Shown in pieces: positions 48,108 to 62,067 of a stretch of DNA of 64,000 bases. The stretch's first letter is position 1. Each line of letters opens with the position of its first letter. The position numbers and the translations under genes are program-made. Source of the stretch: Hydractinia symbiolongicarpus (lineage: Eukaryota; Cnidaria; Hydrozoa; Anthoathecata; Hydractiniidae). The stretch lies in the NCBI RefSeq assembly GCF_029227915.1, contig NC_079889.1, forward strand, positions 6,636,001 through 6,700,000, given 5' to 3'. The notes beneath the pieces were generated by a model that did no database searches, had not been told where the DNA came from, and was given only the letters and a program-made list of their open reading frames with translations.

Positions 48108-51100
48108 AGTGTAATAAAGGCCTCACACGTAGATCACGTGGTTCCATCTGCCTGCGCAGGTTACCATTGTACTATTTCTTCCAGTCTCAATGCACTACAA
48201 CGTTCGAAGAGGTTTTCCTTAGCGCTGTGGCCTGACAACACGCTTAACTACGTGCACAGTCCTATAAAGGCCGTAATATGGTCTTTTGCAGTCTAATAAA
48301 GGCCTCACACGTAAATCACGTGGTTTCACCTGCCTGTGCCGGTTACCATTGGACTAGTTGTTCCAGTCTCAATGCGCTACAAGGTCCCAAGTCATTTTCA
48401 TTAGCGCCATCGCCTTAGAACGCTCTTAACTACATGCACAGTCCTATAAAGGCTGTAATATGGCCTTTTGCAGTGTAATAAAGGCCTCACACGTAGATCA
48501 CGTGGTTCCATCTGCCTGCGCAGGTTACCATTGTACTATTTCTTCCAGTCTCAATGCACTACAACGTTCGAAGAGGTTTTCCTTAGCGCTGTGGCCTGAC
48601 AACACTCCTAACTACGTTCACAGTCCTATACAGGCTGTAATATGGCCTTTTGCAGTCTAATAAAGGCCTCACACGTAAATCACATGGTTCCATCTGCCTG
48701 CAAGGTTACCATTGGACTATTCCTTCAAATCTCAATGCACTACAACGTTTCAAGAAGTTTTCCTTGGTGGCGTGGCCTTACAACACTCTTAACTACGTGC
48801 ACAGTCCTATAAAGGCAGTAATATGGCCTTTTGCAGTCCAATAAAGGCCGCAGACGTAAATCACGTGGTTTCAGCTGCCTGCGCAGGTTACCATTGGACT
48901 AGTCGTTCCAGTCTCAATGCGCTACAACGTCCCAAGTAGTTTTCATTAGCGCCATTGCCTTATAACACTCTTAACTACGTTCACAGTCCTATAAAGGCTG
49001 TAATATAGCATTTTGCAGTCTAATAAAGGCCTCACACGTAGATCACGTGGTTCCATCTGCCTGCGCAGGTTACCATTGGACTAGTTGTTCCAGTCTCAAT
49101 GCGCTACAACGTCCCAAGTCATTTTCATTAGCGCCGTCGACTTAGAACGCGCTTAACTAAGTGCACAGTCCAATAAAGGCTGTAATATGGCCTTTTGCAG
49201 TCTAATAAAGGCCTCACACGTAAATCAGGTGGTTTTATCTGCCTGCGCAGCTTACCATTGGGCTATTCCTTCCAGTCTCTATGCGCTACAACGTTCAAAG
49301 TGGTTCTCCTTAGCGCTGTGGCCTTAGAACACTTTTAACTTCGTGCACAGTGCATTAAAGGCTGTAATATGGCCTTTTGCAGTCTAATAAAGGCTTCACA
49401 CGTAAATCACGTGGTTTCACCTGCCTGCGCAGATTACCATTGGACTAGTTGTTTCAGTCTCAATGCGCTACAACGTCCCAAGTCATTTTCATTAGCGCCA
49501 TGGGCTTACAACACTCTTAACTACGTTCACAGTCCTATAAAGGCCGTAATACGGCCTTTTGCAGTCTAATAAAGGCCGCAGACGTAAATCACGCGGTTTC
49601 AGCTGCCTGCGCAGCTTACCATTGGACTAGTTGTTCCAGTCTCAATGCGCTACAACGTCCCAAGTCATTTTCATTAGCGCCATCGCCTTAGAACGCTCTT
49701 AACTACGTGCACAGTCCTATAAAGGCTGTAATATGGCCTTTCGCAGTCTAATGAAGGCCCCACACGTAGATCATGTGGTTCCATCTGCCTGCGCAGGTTA
49801 CCATTGGACTAGTTGTTTCAATCTCAATGCGCTACAACGTCCCAAGTCATTTTCATTAGCGCCGTCGACTTAGAACGCGCTTAACTACGTGCACAGTCCT
49901 ATAAAGGCTGTAATATGGCCTTTTGCAGTCTAATAAAGGCCTCACACGTAGATCACGTGGTTCCATCTGCCTGCAAAGGTTACCATTTGACTATTCCTTC
50001 CAGTCTCAATGCGCTACAACGTCCCAAGTCATTTTCCTTAGCGCCATGGCCTTACAACACTCTTAACTACGTGCACAGTCCTATAAAGGCCGTAATATGG
50101 CCTTTTGCAGTCCAATAAAGGCCGCAGACGTAAATCACGCGGTTTTAGCTGCCTGCGCAGGTTACCATTGGACAAGTCGTTCCAGTCTCAATGCGCTACA
50201 ACGTCCCAAGTCGTTTTCATTAGCGCCGTTGCCTTAGAACACTCTTAACTACTTTCACAGTCCTATAAAGGCTGTAATATGGCATTTTGCAGTCTAATAA
50301 AGGCCTCACACGTAGATCACAAAGTTCCATCTGCCTGCGCAGGTTACCATTGGACTAGTTGTTCCAGTCTCAATGCTCTACAACGTCCCAAGTCATTTTC
50401 ACTAGCGCCGTCGACTTAGAACGCTCTTAACTACGTGCACAGTCCTATAAAGGCTGTAATATGGCCTTTTGCAGTCTAATAAAGGCCTCACACGTAAATC
50501 ACATGGCTCCATCTGCCTGCGCAGGTTACCATTGGACTATTCTTTCCAGTCTCAATGCGCTACAACGTTCCAAGTCATTTTCCTTAGCGCTGCGGCCTGA
50601 GAACGCTCTTAACTATGTGCACAGTCCTATAAAGAATGCAATATGGCCTTTTGCAGTCTAATAAAGGCCTCACACGTAAATCACGAGGTTCCATCTGCCT
50701 GTGCAGGTTACCATTGGACTATTCCTTCCAGTCTCAATGCGCTACAACGTCCCAAGTGGTTCTCCTTAGCGCTGTGGCCTTAGAACACTCTTAACTACGT
50801 GCACAGTCCATCAAAGGCTGTAATATGGCCTTTTGCAATTCTAATAAAGGCTTCACAATTAAATCACGTGTTTTCATCTGCCTGCGCAGGTTGCCATTGT
50901 ACTATTCCATCCAGTCTCACTGCACTACAACGTTCCAAGAGGTTTTCCTTAGCGCCATGGCCTTACAACACTCTTAACTACGTGCACAGTCCTATAAAGG
51001 CTGTAATATGGCCTTTTGCAGTCTAATAAAGGCCTCACACGTAAATCAGGTGGTTCCATCTGCCTGCGCAGCTTACCATTGGACTAGTTGTTCCAGTCTC

Positions 51101-53367
51101 AATGCGCTACAACGTCCCAAGTCATTTTCATTAGAGCCATGGCCTTACAACACTCTTAACTACGTTCAGAGTCCTATAAAGGCCGTAATATGGCCTTTTG
51201 CAGTCTAATAAAGGCCGCAGACGAAAATCGCGCGGTTTCAGCTGCCTGCGCAGCTTACCATTGGACTAGTTGTTCCAGTCTCAATGCGCTACAACGTCCC
51301 AAGTCATTTTCATTAGCGCCATCGCCTTAGAACGCTCTTAACTACGTGCACAGTCCTATAAAGGCTGTAATATGGCCTTTCGCAGTCTAATAAAGGCCTC
51401 ACACGTAGATCACGTGGTTCCATCTGCCTGCGCAGGTTACCATTGAACTAGTTGTTTCAATCTCAATGCGCTACAACGTCCCAAGTCATTTTCATTAGCG
51501 CCGTCGACTTAGAACGCGCTTAACTACGTGCACAGTCCTATAAAGGCTGTAATATGGCCTTTTGCAGTCTAATAAAGGCCTCACACGTAGATCACGTGGT
51601 TCCATCTGCCTGCAAAGGTTACCATTTGACTATTCCTTCAAATCTCAATGCACTACAACGTTCCAAGAGGTTTTCCTTGGCGCCGTGGCCTTACAACACT
51701 CTTAACTACGTGCACAGTCCTATAAAGGCCGTAATATGGCCTTTTGCATTCCAATAAAGGCCGCAGACGTAAATCACGCGGTTTCACCTGCCTGTGCAGG
51801 TTACCATTGGACTATTCCTTCCAGTCTCAATGCGCTACAACGTCCCAAGTCGTTTTCATTAGCGCCGTTGCCTTGGAACACTCTTAACTACGTTCACAGT
51901 CCTGTAAAGGCTGTAATATGGCCTTTTGCTGTCTAATAAAGGCCTCACACGTAAATCACGTGTTTCCATCTGCCTGCGCAGCTTACCATTGTACTATTCT
52001 ATCCAGTCTCAATGCACTACAACGTTCCAAGAGATTTTCCTTAGCGCCATGGCCTTACAACACTCTTAACTACGTTCACAGTCCTATAAAGGCCGTAATA
52101 TGGCCTTTTGCAGTCTAATAAAGGCCGCAGACGTAAATCGCGCGGTTTCAGCTGCCTGCGCAGCTTACCATTGGACTAGTTGTTCCAGTCTCAATGCGCT
52201 ACAACGTCTCAAGTCATTTTCATTAGCGCAATCGCCTTAGAACGGTCTTAACTACGTGCACAGTCCTATAAAGGCTGTAATATGGCCTTTCGCAGTCTAA
52301 TAAAGGCCTCACACGTAGATCACGTGGTTCCATCTGCCTGCGCAGGTTACCATTGGACTAGTTGTTTCAATCTCAATGCGCTACAACGTCCCAAGTCATT
52401 TTCATTAGCGCCGTCGACTTAGAACGCGCTTAGCTACGTGCACAGTCCTATAAAGGCTGTAATATGGCCTTTTGCAGTCTAATAAAGGCCTCACACGTAG
52501 ATCACGTGGTTCCATCTGCCTGCAAAGGTTACCATTTGACTATTCCTTCAAATCTCAATGCACTACAACGTTCCAAGAGGTTTTCCTTGGCGCCGTGGCC
52601 TTACAACACTCTTAACTACGTGCACAGTCCTATAAAGGCCGTAATATGGCGTTTTGCAGTCCAATAAAGGCCGCAGACGTAAATCACGTGGTTTCACCTG
52701 CCTGTGCAGGTTACCATTGGACTATTCCTTCCAGTCTCAATGCGCTACAACGTCCCAAGTCGTTTTCATTAGCGCCGTTGCCTTGGAACACTCTTAACTA
52801 CGTTCACAGTCCTGTAAAGGCTGTAATATGGCCTTTTGCAGTCTAATAAAGGCCTCACACGTAAATCACGTGTTTCCATCTGCCTGCGCAGCTTACCATT
52901 GTACTATTCTATCCAGTCTCAATGCACTACAACGTTCCAAGAGATTTTCCTTAGCGCCATGGCCTTACAACACTCTTAACTACGTGCACAGTCCTATAAT
53001 GGCTGTAATATGGCCTTTTGCAGTCTAATAAAGGCTTCACAATTAAATCACGTGTTTTCACCTGCCTGCACAGGTTACCATTGGACTATTCCTTTCAGTC
53101 TCAATGCACTACAACGTTCCAAGAGGTTTTCCTTAGCGCCATGGCCTTACAACACTCTTAACTACGTGCACAGTCCTATAAAGGCTGTAATATGGCATTT
53201 TGCAGTCTAATAAAGGCATCACACGTAGATCACGTGTTTCCATCTGCCTGTGCAGGTTACCATTGTACTATTCCATCCAGTCTCACTGCACTACAACGTT
53301 CCAAGAGGTTTTCTTTAGCGCCATGGCCTTACAACACTCTTAACTACGTTCACAGTCCTATAAAGGC
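48108..53367. repeat. Long higher-order repeat, copy 2 (5,260 bp, 29 monomers)
   Basis: The fullest copy: 29 monomers, of which one is 164, one 181 and one 183 bp and the rest 182, summing to 5,260. From 50799 onward it matches copy 1 at offset 5,260 (45539/50799, 46476/51736, 47204/52464, 47932/53192). Before the extra monomer the offset is 5,078. A private difference is AACTAGTTG here against AACTAATTG in copy 1 (near 46191), a state shared with copy 4. Confidence 0.9.
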
Positions 53368-56300
53368 AGTGTAATAAAGGCCTCACACGTAGATCACGTG
53401 GTTCCATCTGCCTGCGCAGGTTACCATTGTACTATTTCTTCCAGTCTCAATGCACTACAACGTTCGAAGAGGTTTTCCTTAGCGCTGTGGCCTGACAACA
53501 CGCTTAACTACGTGCACAGTCCTATAAAGGCCGTAATATGGTCTTTTGCAGTCTAATAAAGGCCTCACACGTAAATCACGTGGTTTCACCTGCCTGTGCC
53601 GGTTACCATTGGACTAGTTGTTCCAGTCTCAATGCGCTACAACGTCCCAAGTCATTTTCATTAGCGCCATCGCCTTAGAACGCTCTTAACTACATGCACA
53701 GTCCTATAAAGGCTGTAATATGGCCTTTTGCAGTGTAATAAAGGCCTCACACGTAGATCACGTGGTTCCATCTGCCTGCGCAGGTTACCATTGTACTATT
53801 TCTTCCAGTCTCAATGCACTACAACGTTCGAAGAGGTTTTCCTTAGCGCTGTGGCCTGACAACACTCCTAACTACGTTCACAGTCCTATACAGGCTGTAA
53901 TATGGCCTTTTGCAGTCTAATAAAGGCCTCACACGTAAATCACGTGGTTCCATCTGCCTGCAAGGTTACCATTGGACTATTCCTTCAAATCTCAATGCAC
54001 TACAACGTTTCAAGAAGTTTTCCTTGGTGGCGTGGCCTTACAACACTCTTAACTACGTGCACAGTCCTATAAAGGCAGTAATATGGCCTTTTGCAGTCCA
54101 ATAAAGGCCGCAGACGTAAATCACGTGGTTTCAGCTGCCTGCGCAGGTTACCATTGGACTAGTCGTTCCAGTCTCAATGCGCTACAACGTCCCAAGTAGT
54201 TTTCATTAGCGCCATTGCCTTATAACACTCTTAACTACGTTCACAGTCCTATAAAGGCTGTAATATAGCATTTTGCAGTCTAATAAAGGCCTCACACGTA
54301 GATCACGTGGTTCCATCTGCCTGCGCAGGTTACCATTGGACTAGTTGTTCCAGTCTCAATGCACTACAACGTCCCAAGTCATTTTCATTAGCGCCGTCGA
54401 CTTAGAACGCGCTTAACTAAGTGCACAGTCCAATAAAGGCTGTAATATGGCCTTTTGCAGTCTAATAAAGGCCTCACACGTAAATCAGGTGGTTTTATCT
54501 GCCTGCGCAGCTTACCATTGGGCTATTCCTTCCAGTCTCTATGCGCTACAACGTTCTAAGTGGTTCTCCTTAGCGCTGTGGCCTTAGAACACTTTTAACT
54601 TCGTGCACAGTGCATTAAAGGCTGTAATATGGCCTTTTGCAGTCTAATAAAGGCTTCACACGTAAATCACGTGGTTTCACCTGCCTGCGCAGATTACCAT
54701 TGGACTAGTTGTTTCAGTCTCAATGCGCTACAACGTCCCAAGTCATTTTCATTAGCGCCATGGGCTTACAACACTCTTAACTACGTTCACAGTCCTATAA
54801 AGGCCGTAATATGGCCTTTTGCAGTCTAATAAAGGCCGCAGACGTAAATCACGCGGTTTCAGCTGCCTGCGCAGCTTACCATTGGACTAGTTGTTCCAGT
54901 CTCAATGCGCTACAACGTCCCAAGTCATTTTCATTAGCGCCATCGCCTTAGAACGCTCTTAACTACGTGCACAGTCCTATAAAGGCTGTAATATGGCCTT
55001 TCGCAGTCTAATAAAGGCCTCACACGTAGATCACGTGGTTCCATCTGCCTGCAAAGGTTACCATTTGACTATTCCTTCCAGTCTCAATGCGCTACAACGT
55101 CCCAAGTCATTTTCCTTAGCGCCATGGCCTTACAACACTCTTAACTACGTGCACAGTCCTATAAAGGCCGTAATATGGCCTTTTGCAGTCCAATAAAGGC
55201 CGCAGACGTAAATCACGCGGTTTTAGCTGCCTGCGCAGGTTACCATTGGACAAGTCGTTCCAGTCTCAATGCGCTACAACGTCCCAAGTCGTTTTCATTA
55301 GCGCCGTTGCCTTAGAACACTCTTAACTACTTTCACAGTCCTATAAAGGCTGTAATATGGCATTTTGCAGTCTAATAAAGGCCTCACACGTAGATCACAA
55401 AGTTCCATCTGCCTGCGCAGGTTACCATTGGACAAGTCGTTCCAGTCTCAATGCGCTACAACGTCCCAAGTCGTTTTCATTAGCGCCGTTGCCTTAGAAC
55501 ACTCTTAACTACTTTCACAGTCCTATAAAGGCTGTAATATGGCCTTTTGCAGTCTAATAAAGGCCTCACACGTAAATCACGTGGCTCCATCTGCCTGCGC
55601 AGGTTACCATTGGACTATTCTTTCCAGTCTCAATGCGCTACAACGTTCCAAGTCATTTTCCTTAGCGCTGCGGCCTGAGAACGCTCTTAACTATGTGCAC
55701 AGTCCTATAAAGAATGCAATATGGCCTTTTGCAGTCTAATAAAGGCCTCACACGTAAATCACGAGGTTCCATCTGCCTGTGCAGGTTACCATTGGACTAT
55801 TCCTTCCAGTCTCAATGCGCTACAACGTCCCAAGTGGTTCTCCTTAGCGCTGTGGCCTTAGAACACTTTTAACTACGTGCACAGTCCATCAAAGGCTGTA
55901 ATATGGCCTTTTGCAATTCTAATAAAGGCTTCACAATTAAATCACGTGTTTTCATCTGCCTGCGCAGGTTGCCATTGTACTATTCCATCCAGTCTCACTG
56001 CACTACAACGTTCCAAGAGGTTTTCCTTAGCGCCATGGCCTTACAACACTCTTAACTACGTGCACAGTCCTATAAAGGCTGTAATATGGCCTTTTGCAGT
56101 CTAATAAAGGCCTCACACGTAAATCAGGTGGTTCCATCTGCCTGCGCAGCTTACCATTGGACTAGTTGTTCCAGTCTCAATGCGCTACAACGTCCCAAGT
56201 CATTTTCATTAGAGCCATGGCCTTACAACACTCTTAACTACGTTCAGAGTCCTATAAAGGCCGTAATATGGCCTTTTGCAGTCTAATAAAGGCCGCAGAC

Positions 56301-57171
56301 GAAAATCGCGCGGTTTCAGCTGCCTGCGCAGCTTACCATTGGACTAGTTGTTCCAGTCTCAATGCGCTACAACGTCCCAAGTCATTTTCATTAGCGCCAT
56401 CGCCTTAGAACGCTCTTAACTACGTGCACAGTCCTATAAAGGCTGTAATATGGCCTTTCGCAGTCTAATAAAGGCCTCACACGTAGATCACGTGGTTCCA
56501 TCTGCCTGCGCAGGTTACCATTGGACTAGTTGTTCCAGTCTCAATGCGCTACAACGTTTCAAGAAGTTTTCCTTGGTGGCGTGGCCTTACAACACTCTTA
56601 ACTACGTTCACAGTCCTATAAAGGCTGTAATATAGCATTTTGCAGTCTAATAAAGGCCTCACACGTAGATCACGTGGTTCCATCTCCCTGCGCAGGTTAC
56701 CATTGGACTAGTTGTTCCAGTCTCAATGCGCTACAACGTCTCAAGTCATTTTCATTAGCGCCGTCGACTTAGAACGCGCTTAACTAAGTGCACAGTCCAA
56801 TAAAGGCTGTAATATGGCCTTTTGCAGTCTAATAAAGGCCTCACACGTAAATCAGGTGGTTTCATCTGCCTGCGCAGCTTACCATTGGGCTATTCCTTCC
56901 AGTCTCTATGCGCTACAACGTTCAAAGTGGTTCTCCTTAGCGCTGTGGCCTTAGAACACTTTTAACTGCGTGCACAGTGCATTAAAGGCTGTAATATGGC
57001 CTTTTGCAGTCTAATAAAGGCTTCACACGTAAATCACGTGGTTTCACCTGCCTGCGCAGATTACCATTGGACTAGTTGTTTCAGTCTCAATGCGCTACAA
57101 CGTCCCAAGTCATTTTCATTAGCGCCATGGCCTTACAACACTCTTAACTACGTTCACAGTCCTATAAAGGC
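53368..57171. repeat. Long higher-order repeat, copy 3 (3,804 bp, 21 monomers)
   Basis: A shortened copy. It lacks the monomer that starts at 49733 in copy 2 (the one with ATCATGTGG), has a converted unit at 55356 where GACAAGTCGTTCC is repeated from its neighbour, and stops following copy 2 near 56550. The rest of the unit is replaced by sequence from the 42.4-43.0 kb region. It shares ACGTGGTTCC (near 53941), ACGTTCTAAGTGG (near 54555) and TAATATGGCC (near 54808) with copy 5 only. Confidence 0.87.
56521..56640. repeat. Three-part chimeric monomer at the super-unit boundary
   Basis: The unit starting at 56450 begins like the ATGGCCTTTCGC, GTAGATC type. From about 56556 it reads GTTTCAAGAAGTTTTCC and TTGGTGGCGTGG, as in the 181-bp units near 42230. 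From about 56591 it reads TTCACAG and then TATAGCATTTTG, as at 42470. Two switches within about 100 bp mark the join between copy 3 and the second leader. A crossover with an associated conversion tract would produce this. Confidence 0.75.
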
Positions 57172-60100
57172 AGTGTAATAAAGGCCTCACACGTAGATCA
57201 CGTGGTTCCATCTGCCTGCGCAGGTTACCATTGTACTATTTCTTCCAGTCTCAATGCACTACAACGTTCGAAGAGGTTTTCCTTAGCGCTGTGGCCTGAC
57301 AACACGCTTAACTACGTGCACAGTCCTATAAAGGCCGTAATATGGTCTTTTGCAGTCTAATAAAGGCCTCACACGTAAATCACGTGGTTTCACCTGCCTG
57401 TGCCGGTTACCATTGGACTAGTTGTTCCAGTCTCAATGTGCTACAAGGTCCCAAGTCATTTTCATTAGCGCCATCGCCTTAGAACGCTCTTAACTACATG
57501 CACAGTCCTATAAAGGCTGTAATATGGCCTTTTGCAGTGTAATAAAGGCCTCACACGTAGATCACGTGGTTCCATCTGCCTGCGCAGGTTACCATTGTAC
57601 TATTTCTTCCAGTCTCAATGCACTACAACGTTCGAAGAGGTTTTCCTTAGCGCTGTGGCCTGACAACACTCCTAACTACGTTCACAGTCCTATACAGGCT
57701 GTAATATGGCCTTTTGCAGTCTAATAAAGGCCTCACACGTAAATCACATGGTTCCATCTGCCTGCAAGGTTACCATTGGACTATTCCTTCAAATCTCAAT
57801 GCACTACAACGTTTCAAGAAGTTTTCCTTGGTGGCGTGGCCTTACAACACTCTTAACTACGTGCACAGTCCTATAAAGGCAGTAATATGGCCTTTTGCAG
57901 TCCAATAAAGGCCGCAGACGTAAATCACGTGGTTTCAGCTGCCTGCGCAGGTTACCATTGGACTAGTCGTTCCAGTCTCAATGCGCTACAACGTCCCAAG
58001 TAGTTTTCATTAGCGCCATTGCCTTATAACACTCTTAACTACGTTCACAGTCCTATAAAGGCTGTAATATAGCATTTTGCAGTCTAATAAAGGCCTCACA
58101 CGTAGATCACGTGGTTCCATCTGCCTGCGCAGGTTACCATTGGACTAGTTGTTCCAGTCTCAATGCGCTACAACGTCCCAAGTCATTTTCATTAGCGCCG
58201 TCGACTTAGAACGCGCTTAACTAAGTGCACAGTCCAATAAAGGCTGTAATATGGCCTTTTGCAGTCTAATAAAGGCCTCACACGTAAATCAGGTGGTTTT
58301 ATCTGCCTGCGCAGCTTACCATTGGGCTATTCCTTCCAGTCTCTATGCGCTACAACGTTCAAAGTGGTTCTCCTTAGCGCTGTGGCCTTAGAACACTTTT
58401 AACTTCGTGCACAGTGCATTAAAGGCTGTAATATGGCCTTTTGCAGTCTAATAAAGGCTTCACACGTAAATCACGTGGTTTCACCTGCCTGCGCAGATTA
58501 CCATTGGACTAGTTGTTTCAGTCTCAATGCGCTACAACGTCCCAAGTCATTTTCATTAGCGCCATGGGCTTACAACACTCTTAACTACGTTCACAGTCCT
58601 ATAAAGGCCGTAATACGGCCTTTTGCAGTCTAATAAAGGCCGCAGACGTAAATCACGCGGTTTCAGCTGCCTGCGCAGCTTACCATTGGACTAGTTGTTC
58701 CAGTCTCAATGCGCTACAACGTCCCAAGTCATTTTCATTAGCGCCATCGCCTTAGAACGCTCTTAACTACGTGCACAGTCCTATAAAGGCTGTAATATGG
58801 CCTTTCGCAGTCTAATGAAGGCCCCACACGTAGATCATGTGGTTCCATCTGCCTGCGCAGGTTACCATTGGACTAGTTGTTTCAATCTCAATGCGCTACA
58901 ACGTCCCAAGTCATTTTCATTAGCGCCGTCGACTTAGAACGCGCTTAACTACGTGCACAGTCCTATAAAGGCTGTAATATGGCCTTTTGCAGTCTAATAA
59001 AGGCCTCACACGTAGATCACGTGGTTCCATCTGCCTGCAAAGGTTACCATTTGACTATTCCTTCCAGTCTCAATGCGCTACAACGTCCCAAGTCATTTTC
59101 CTTAGCGCCATGGCCTTACAACACTCTTAACTACGTGCACAGTCCTATAAAGGCCGTAATATGGCCTTTTGCAGTCCAATAAAGGCCGCAGACGTAAATC
59201 ACGCGGTTTTAGCTGCCTGCGCAGGTTACCATTGGACTATTCTTTCCAGTCTCAATGCGCTACAACGTTCCAAGTCATTTTCCTTAGCGCTGCGGCCTGA
59301 GAACGCTCTTAACTATGTGCACAGTCCTATAAAGAATGCAATATGGCCTTTTGCAGTCTAATAAAGGCCTCACACGTAAATCACGAGGTTCCATCTGCCT
59401 GTGCAGGTTACCATTGGACTATTCCTTCCAGTCTCAATGCGCTACAACGTCCCAAGTGGTTCTCCTTAGCGCTGTGGCCTTAGAACACTCTTAACTACGT
59501 GCACAGTCCATCAAAGGCTGTAATATGGCCTTTTGCAATTCTAATAAAGGCTTCACAATTAAATCACGTGTTTTCATCTGCCTGCGCAGGTTGCCATTGT
59601 ACTATTCCATCCAGTCTCACTGCACTACAACGTTCCAAGAGGTTTTCCTTAGCGCCATGGCCTTACAACACTCTTAACTACGTGCACAGTCCTATAAAGG
59701 CTGTAATATGGCCTTTTGCAGTCTAATAAAGGCCTCACACGTAAATCAGGTGGTTCCATCTGCCTGCGCAGCTTACCATTGGACTAGTTGTTCCAGTCTC
59801 AATGCGCTACAACGTCCCAAGTCATTTTCATTAGAGCCATGGCCTTACAACACTCTTAACTACGTTCAGAGTCCTATAAAGGCCGTAATATGGCCTTTTG
59901 CAGTCTAATAATGGCCGCAGACGAAAATCGCGCGGTTTCAGCTGCCTGCGCAGCTTACCATTGGACTAGTTGTTCCAGTCTCAATGCGCTACAACGTCCC
60001 AAGTCATTTTCATTAGCGCCATCGCCTTAGAACGCTCTTAACTACGTGCACAGTCCTATAAAGGCTGTAATATGGCCTTTCGCAGTCTAATAAAGGCCTC

Positions 60101-62067
60101 ACACGTAGATCACGTGGTTCCATCTGCCTGCGCAGGTTACCATTGAACTAGTTGTTTCAATCTCAATGCGCTACAACGTCCCAAGTCATTTTCATTAGCG
60201 CCGTCGACTTAGAACGCGCTTAACTACGTGCACAGTAATATAAAGGCTGTAATATGGCCTTTTGCAGTCTAATAAAGGCCTCACACGTAGATCACGTGGT
60301 TCCATCTGCCTGCAAAGGTTACCATTTGACTATTCCTTCAAATCTCAATGCACTACAACGTTCCAAGAGGTTTTCCTTGGCGCCGTGGCCTTACAACACT
60401 CTTAACTACGTGCACAGTCCTATAAAGGCCGTAATATGGCCTTTTGCATTCCAATAAAGGCCGCAGACGTAAATCACGCGGTTTCACCTGCCTGTGCAGG
60501 TTACCATTGGACTATTCCTTCCAGTCTCAATGCGCTACAACGTCCCAAGTCGTTTTCATTAGCGCCGTTGCCTTGGAACACTCTTAACTACGTTCACAGT
60601 CCTGTAAAGGCTGTAATATGGCCTTTTGCTGTCTAATAAAGGCCTCACACGTAAATCACGTGTTTCCATCTGCCTGCGCAGCTTACCATTGTACTATTCT
60701 ATCCAGTCTCAATGCACTACAACGTTCCAAGAGATTTTCCTTAGCGCCATGGCCTTACAACACTCTTAACTACGTTCACAGTCCTATAAAGGCCGTAATA
60801 TGGCCTTTTGCAGTCTAATAAAGGCCGCAGACGTAAATCGCGCGGTTTCAGCTGCCTGCGCAGCTTACCATTGGACTAGTTGTTCCAGTCTCAATGCGCT
60901 ACAACGTCTCAAGTCATTTTCATTAGCGCAATCGCCTTAGAACGGTCTTAACTACGTGCACAGTCCTATAAAGGCTGTAATATGGCCTTTCGCAGTCTAA
61001 TAAAGGCCTCACACGTAGATCACGTGGTTCCATCTGCCTGCGCAGGTTACCATTGGACTAGTTGTTTCAATCTCAATGCGCTACAACGTCCCAAGTCATT
61101 TTCATTAGCGCCGTCGACTTAGAACGCGCTTAGCTACGTGCACAGTCCTATAAAGGCTGTAATATGGCCTTTTGCAGTCTAATAAAGGCCTCACACGTAG
61201 ATCACGTGGTTCCATCTGCCTGCAAAGGTTACCATTTGACTATTCCTTCAAATCTCAATGCACTACAACGTTCCAAGAGGTTTTCCTTGGCGCCGTGGCC
61301 TTACAACACTCTTAACTACGTGCACAGTCCTATAAAGGCCGTAATATGGCGTTTTGCAGTCCAATAAAGGCCGCAGACGTAAATCACGTGGTTTCACCTG
61401 CCTGTGCAGGTTACCATTGGACTATTCCTTCCAGTCTCAATGCGGTACAACGTCCCAAGTCGTTTTCATTAGCGCCGTTGCCTTGGAACACTCTTAACTA
61501 CGTTCACAGTCCTGTAAAGGCTGTAATATGGCCTTTTGCAGTCTAATAAAGGCCTCACACGTAAATCACGTGTTTCCATCTGCCTGCGCAGCTTACCATT
61601 GTACTATTCTATCCAGTCTCAATGCACTACAACGTTCCAAGAGATTTTCCTTAGCGCCATGGCCTTACAACACTCTTAACTACGTGCACAGTCCTATAAT
61701 GGCTGTAATATGGCCTTTTGCAGTCTAATAAAGGCTTCACAATTAAATCACGTGTTTTCACCTGCCTGCACAGGTTACCATTGGACTATTCCTTTCAGTC
61801 TCAATGCACTACAACGTTCCAAGAGGTTTTCCTTAGCGCCATGGCCTTACAACACTCTTAACTACGTGCACAGTCCTATAAAGGCTGTAATATGGCATTT
61901 TGCAGTCTAATAAAGGCATCACACGTAGATCACGTGTTTCCATCTGCCTGTGCAGGTTACCATTGTACTATTCCATCCAGTCTCACTGCACTACAACGTT
62001 CCAAGAGGTTTTCCTTAGCGCCATGGCCTTACAACACTCTTAACTACGTTCACAGTCCTATAAAGGC
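57172..62067. repeat. Long higher-order repeat, copy 4 (4,896 bp, 27 monomers)
   Basis: The first part follows copy 1 at offset 14,142 (43382/57524, 44291/58433, 44837/58979). At 59213-59237 it switches to follow copy 2 at offset 8,700 (50799/59499, 51736/60436, 52464/61164, 53192/61892), which skips two monomers. Private changes include CACAGTAATATAAAGG near 60236, GCGGTACAACG near 61445 and TAATAATGGCC near 59911. It ends at the 62067/62068 junction. Confidence 0.88.
59213..59237. other. Crossover interval of the 5,442-bp deletion
   Basis: Left of this 25-base stretch the sequence matches 45071 and 50149 (GGTTTTAG type). Right of it the sequence matches 50537 onward (TATTCTTTCC type). The stretch, CTGCCTGCGCAGG followed by TTACCATTGGAC, is identical in both parents, so the exchange fell somewhere inside it. 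It contains the 10-bp palindrome CCTGCGCAGG of the monomer. Confidence 0.82.

Larger units (their letters stand above)
42449..56590. repeat. 14,142-bp super-unit holding copies 1-3
   Basis: Sequence from 42449 matches sequence from 56591 at constant offset 14,142 as far as 45095/59237. Shared rare words support direct descent, for example CATCTCCCTGCG at 42541 and 56683, and GCGTGCACAGTGC near 42830 and 56970. The left limit is the T/C difference at 42448/56590. The super-unit is a leader of about 580 bp followed by copies 1, 2 and 3 of the long repeat. Confidence 0.85.
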
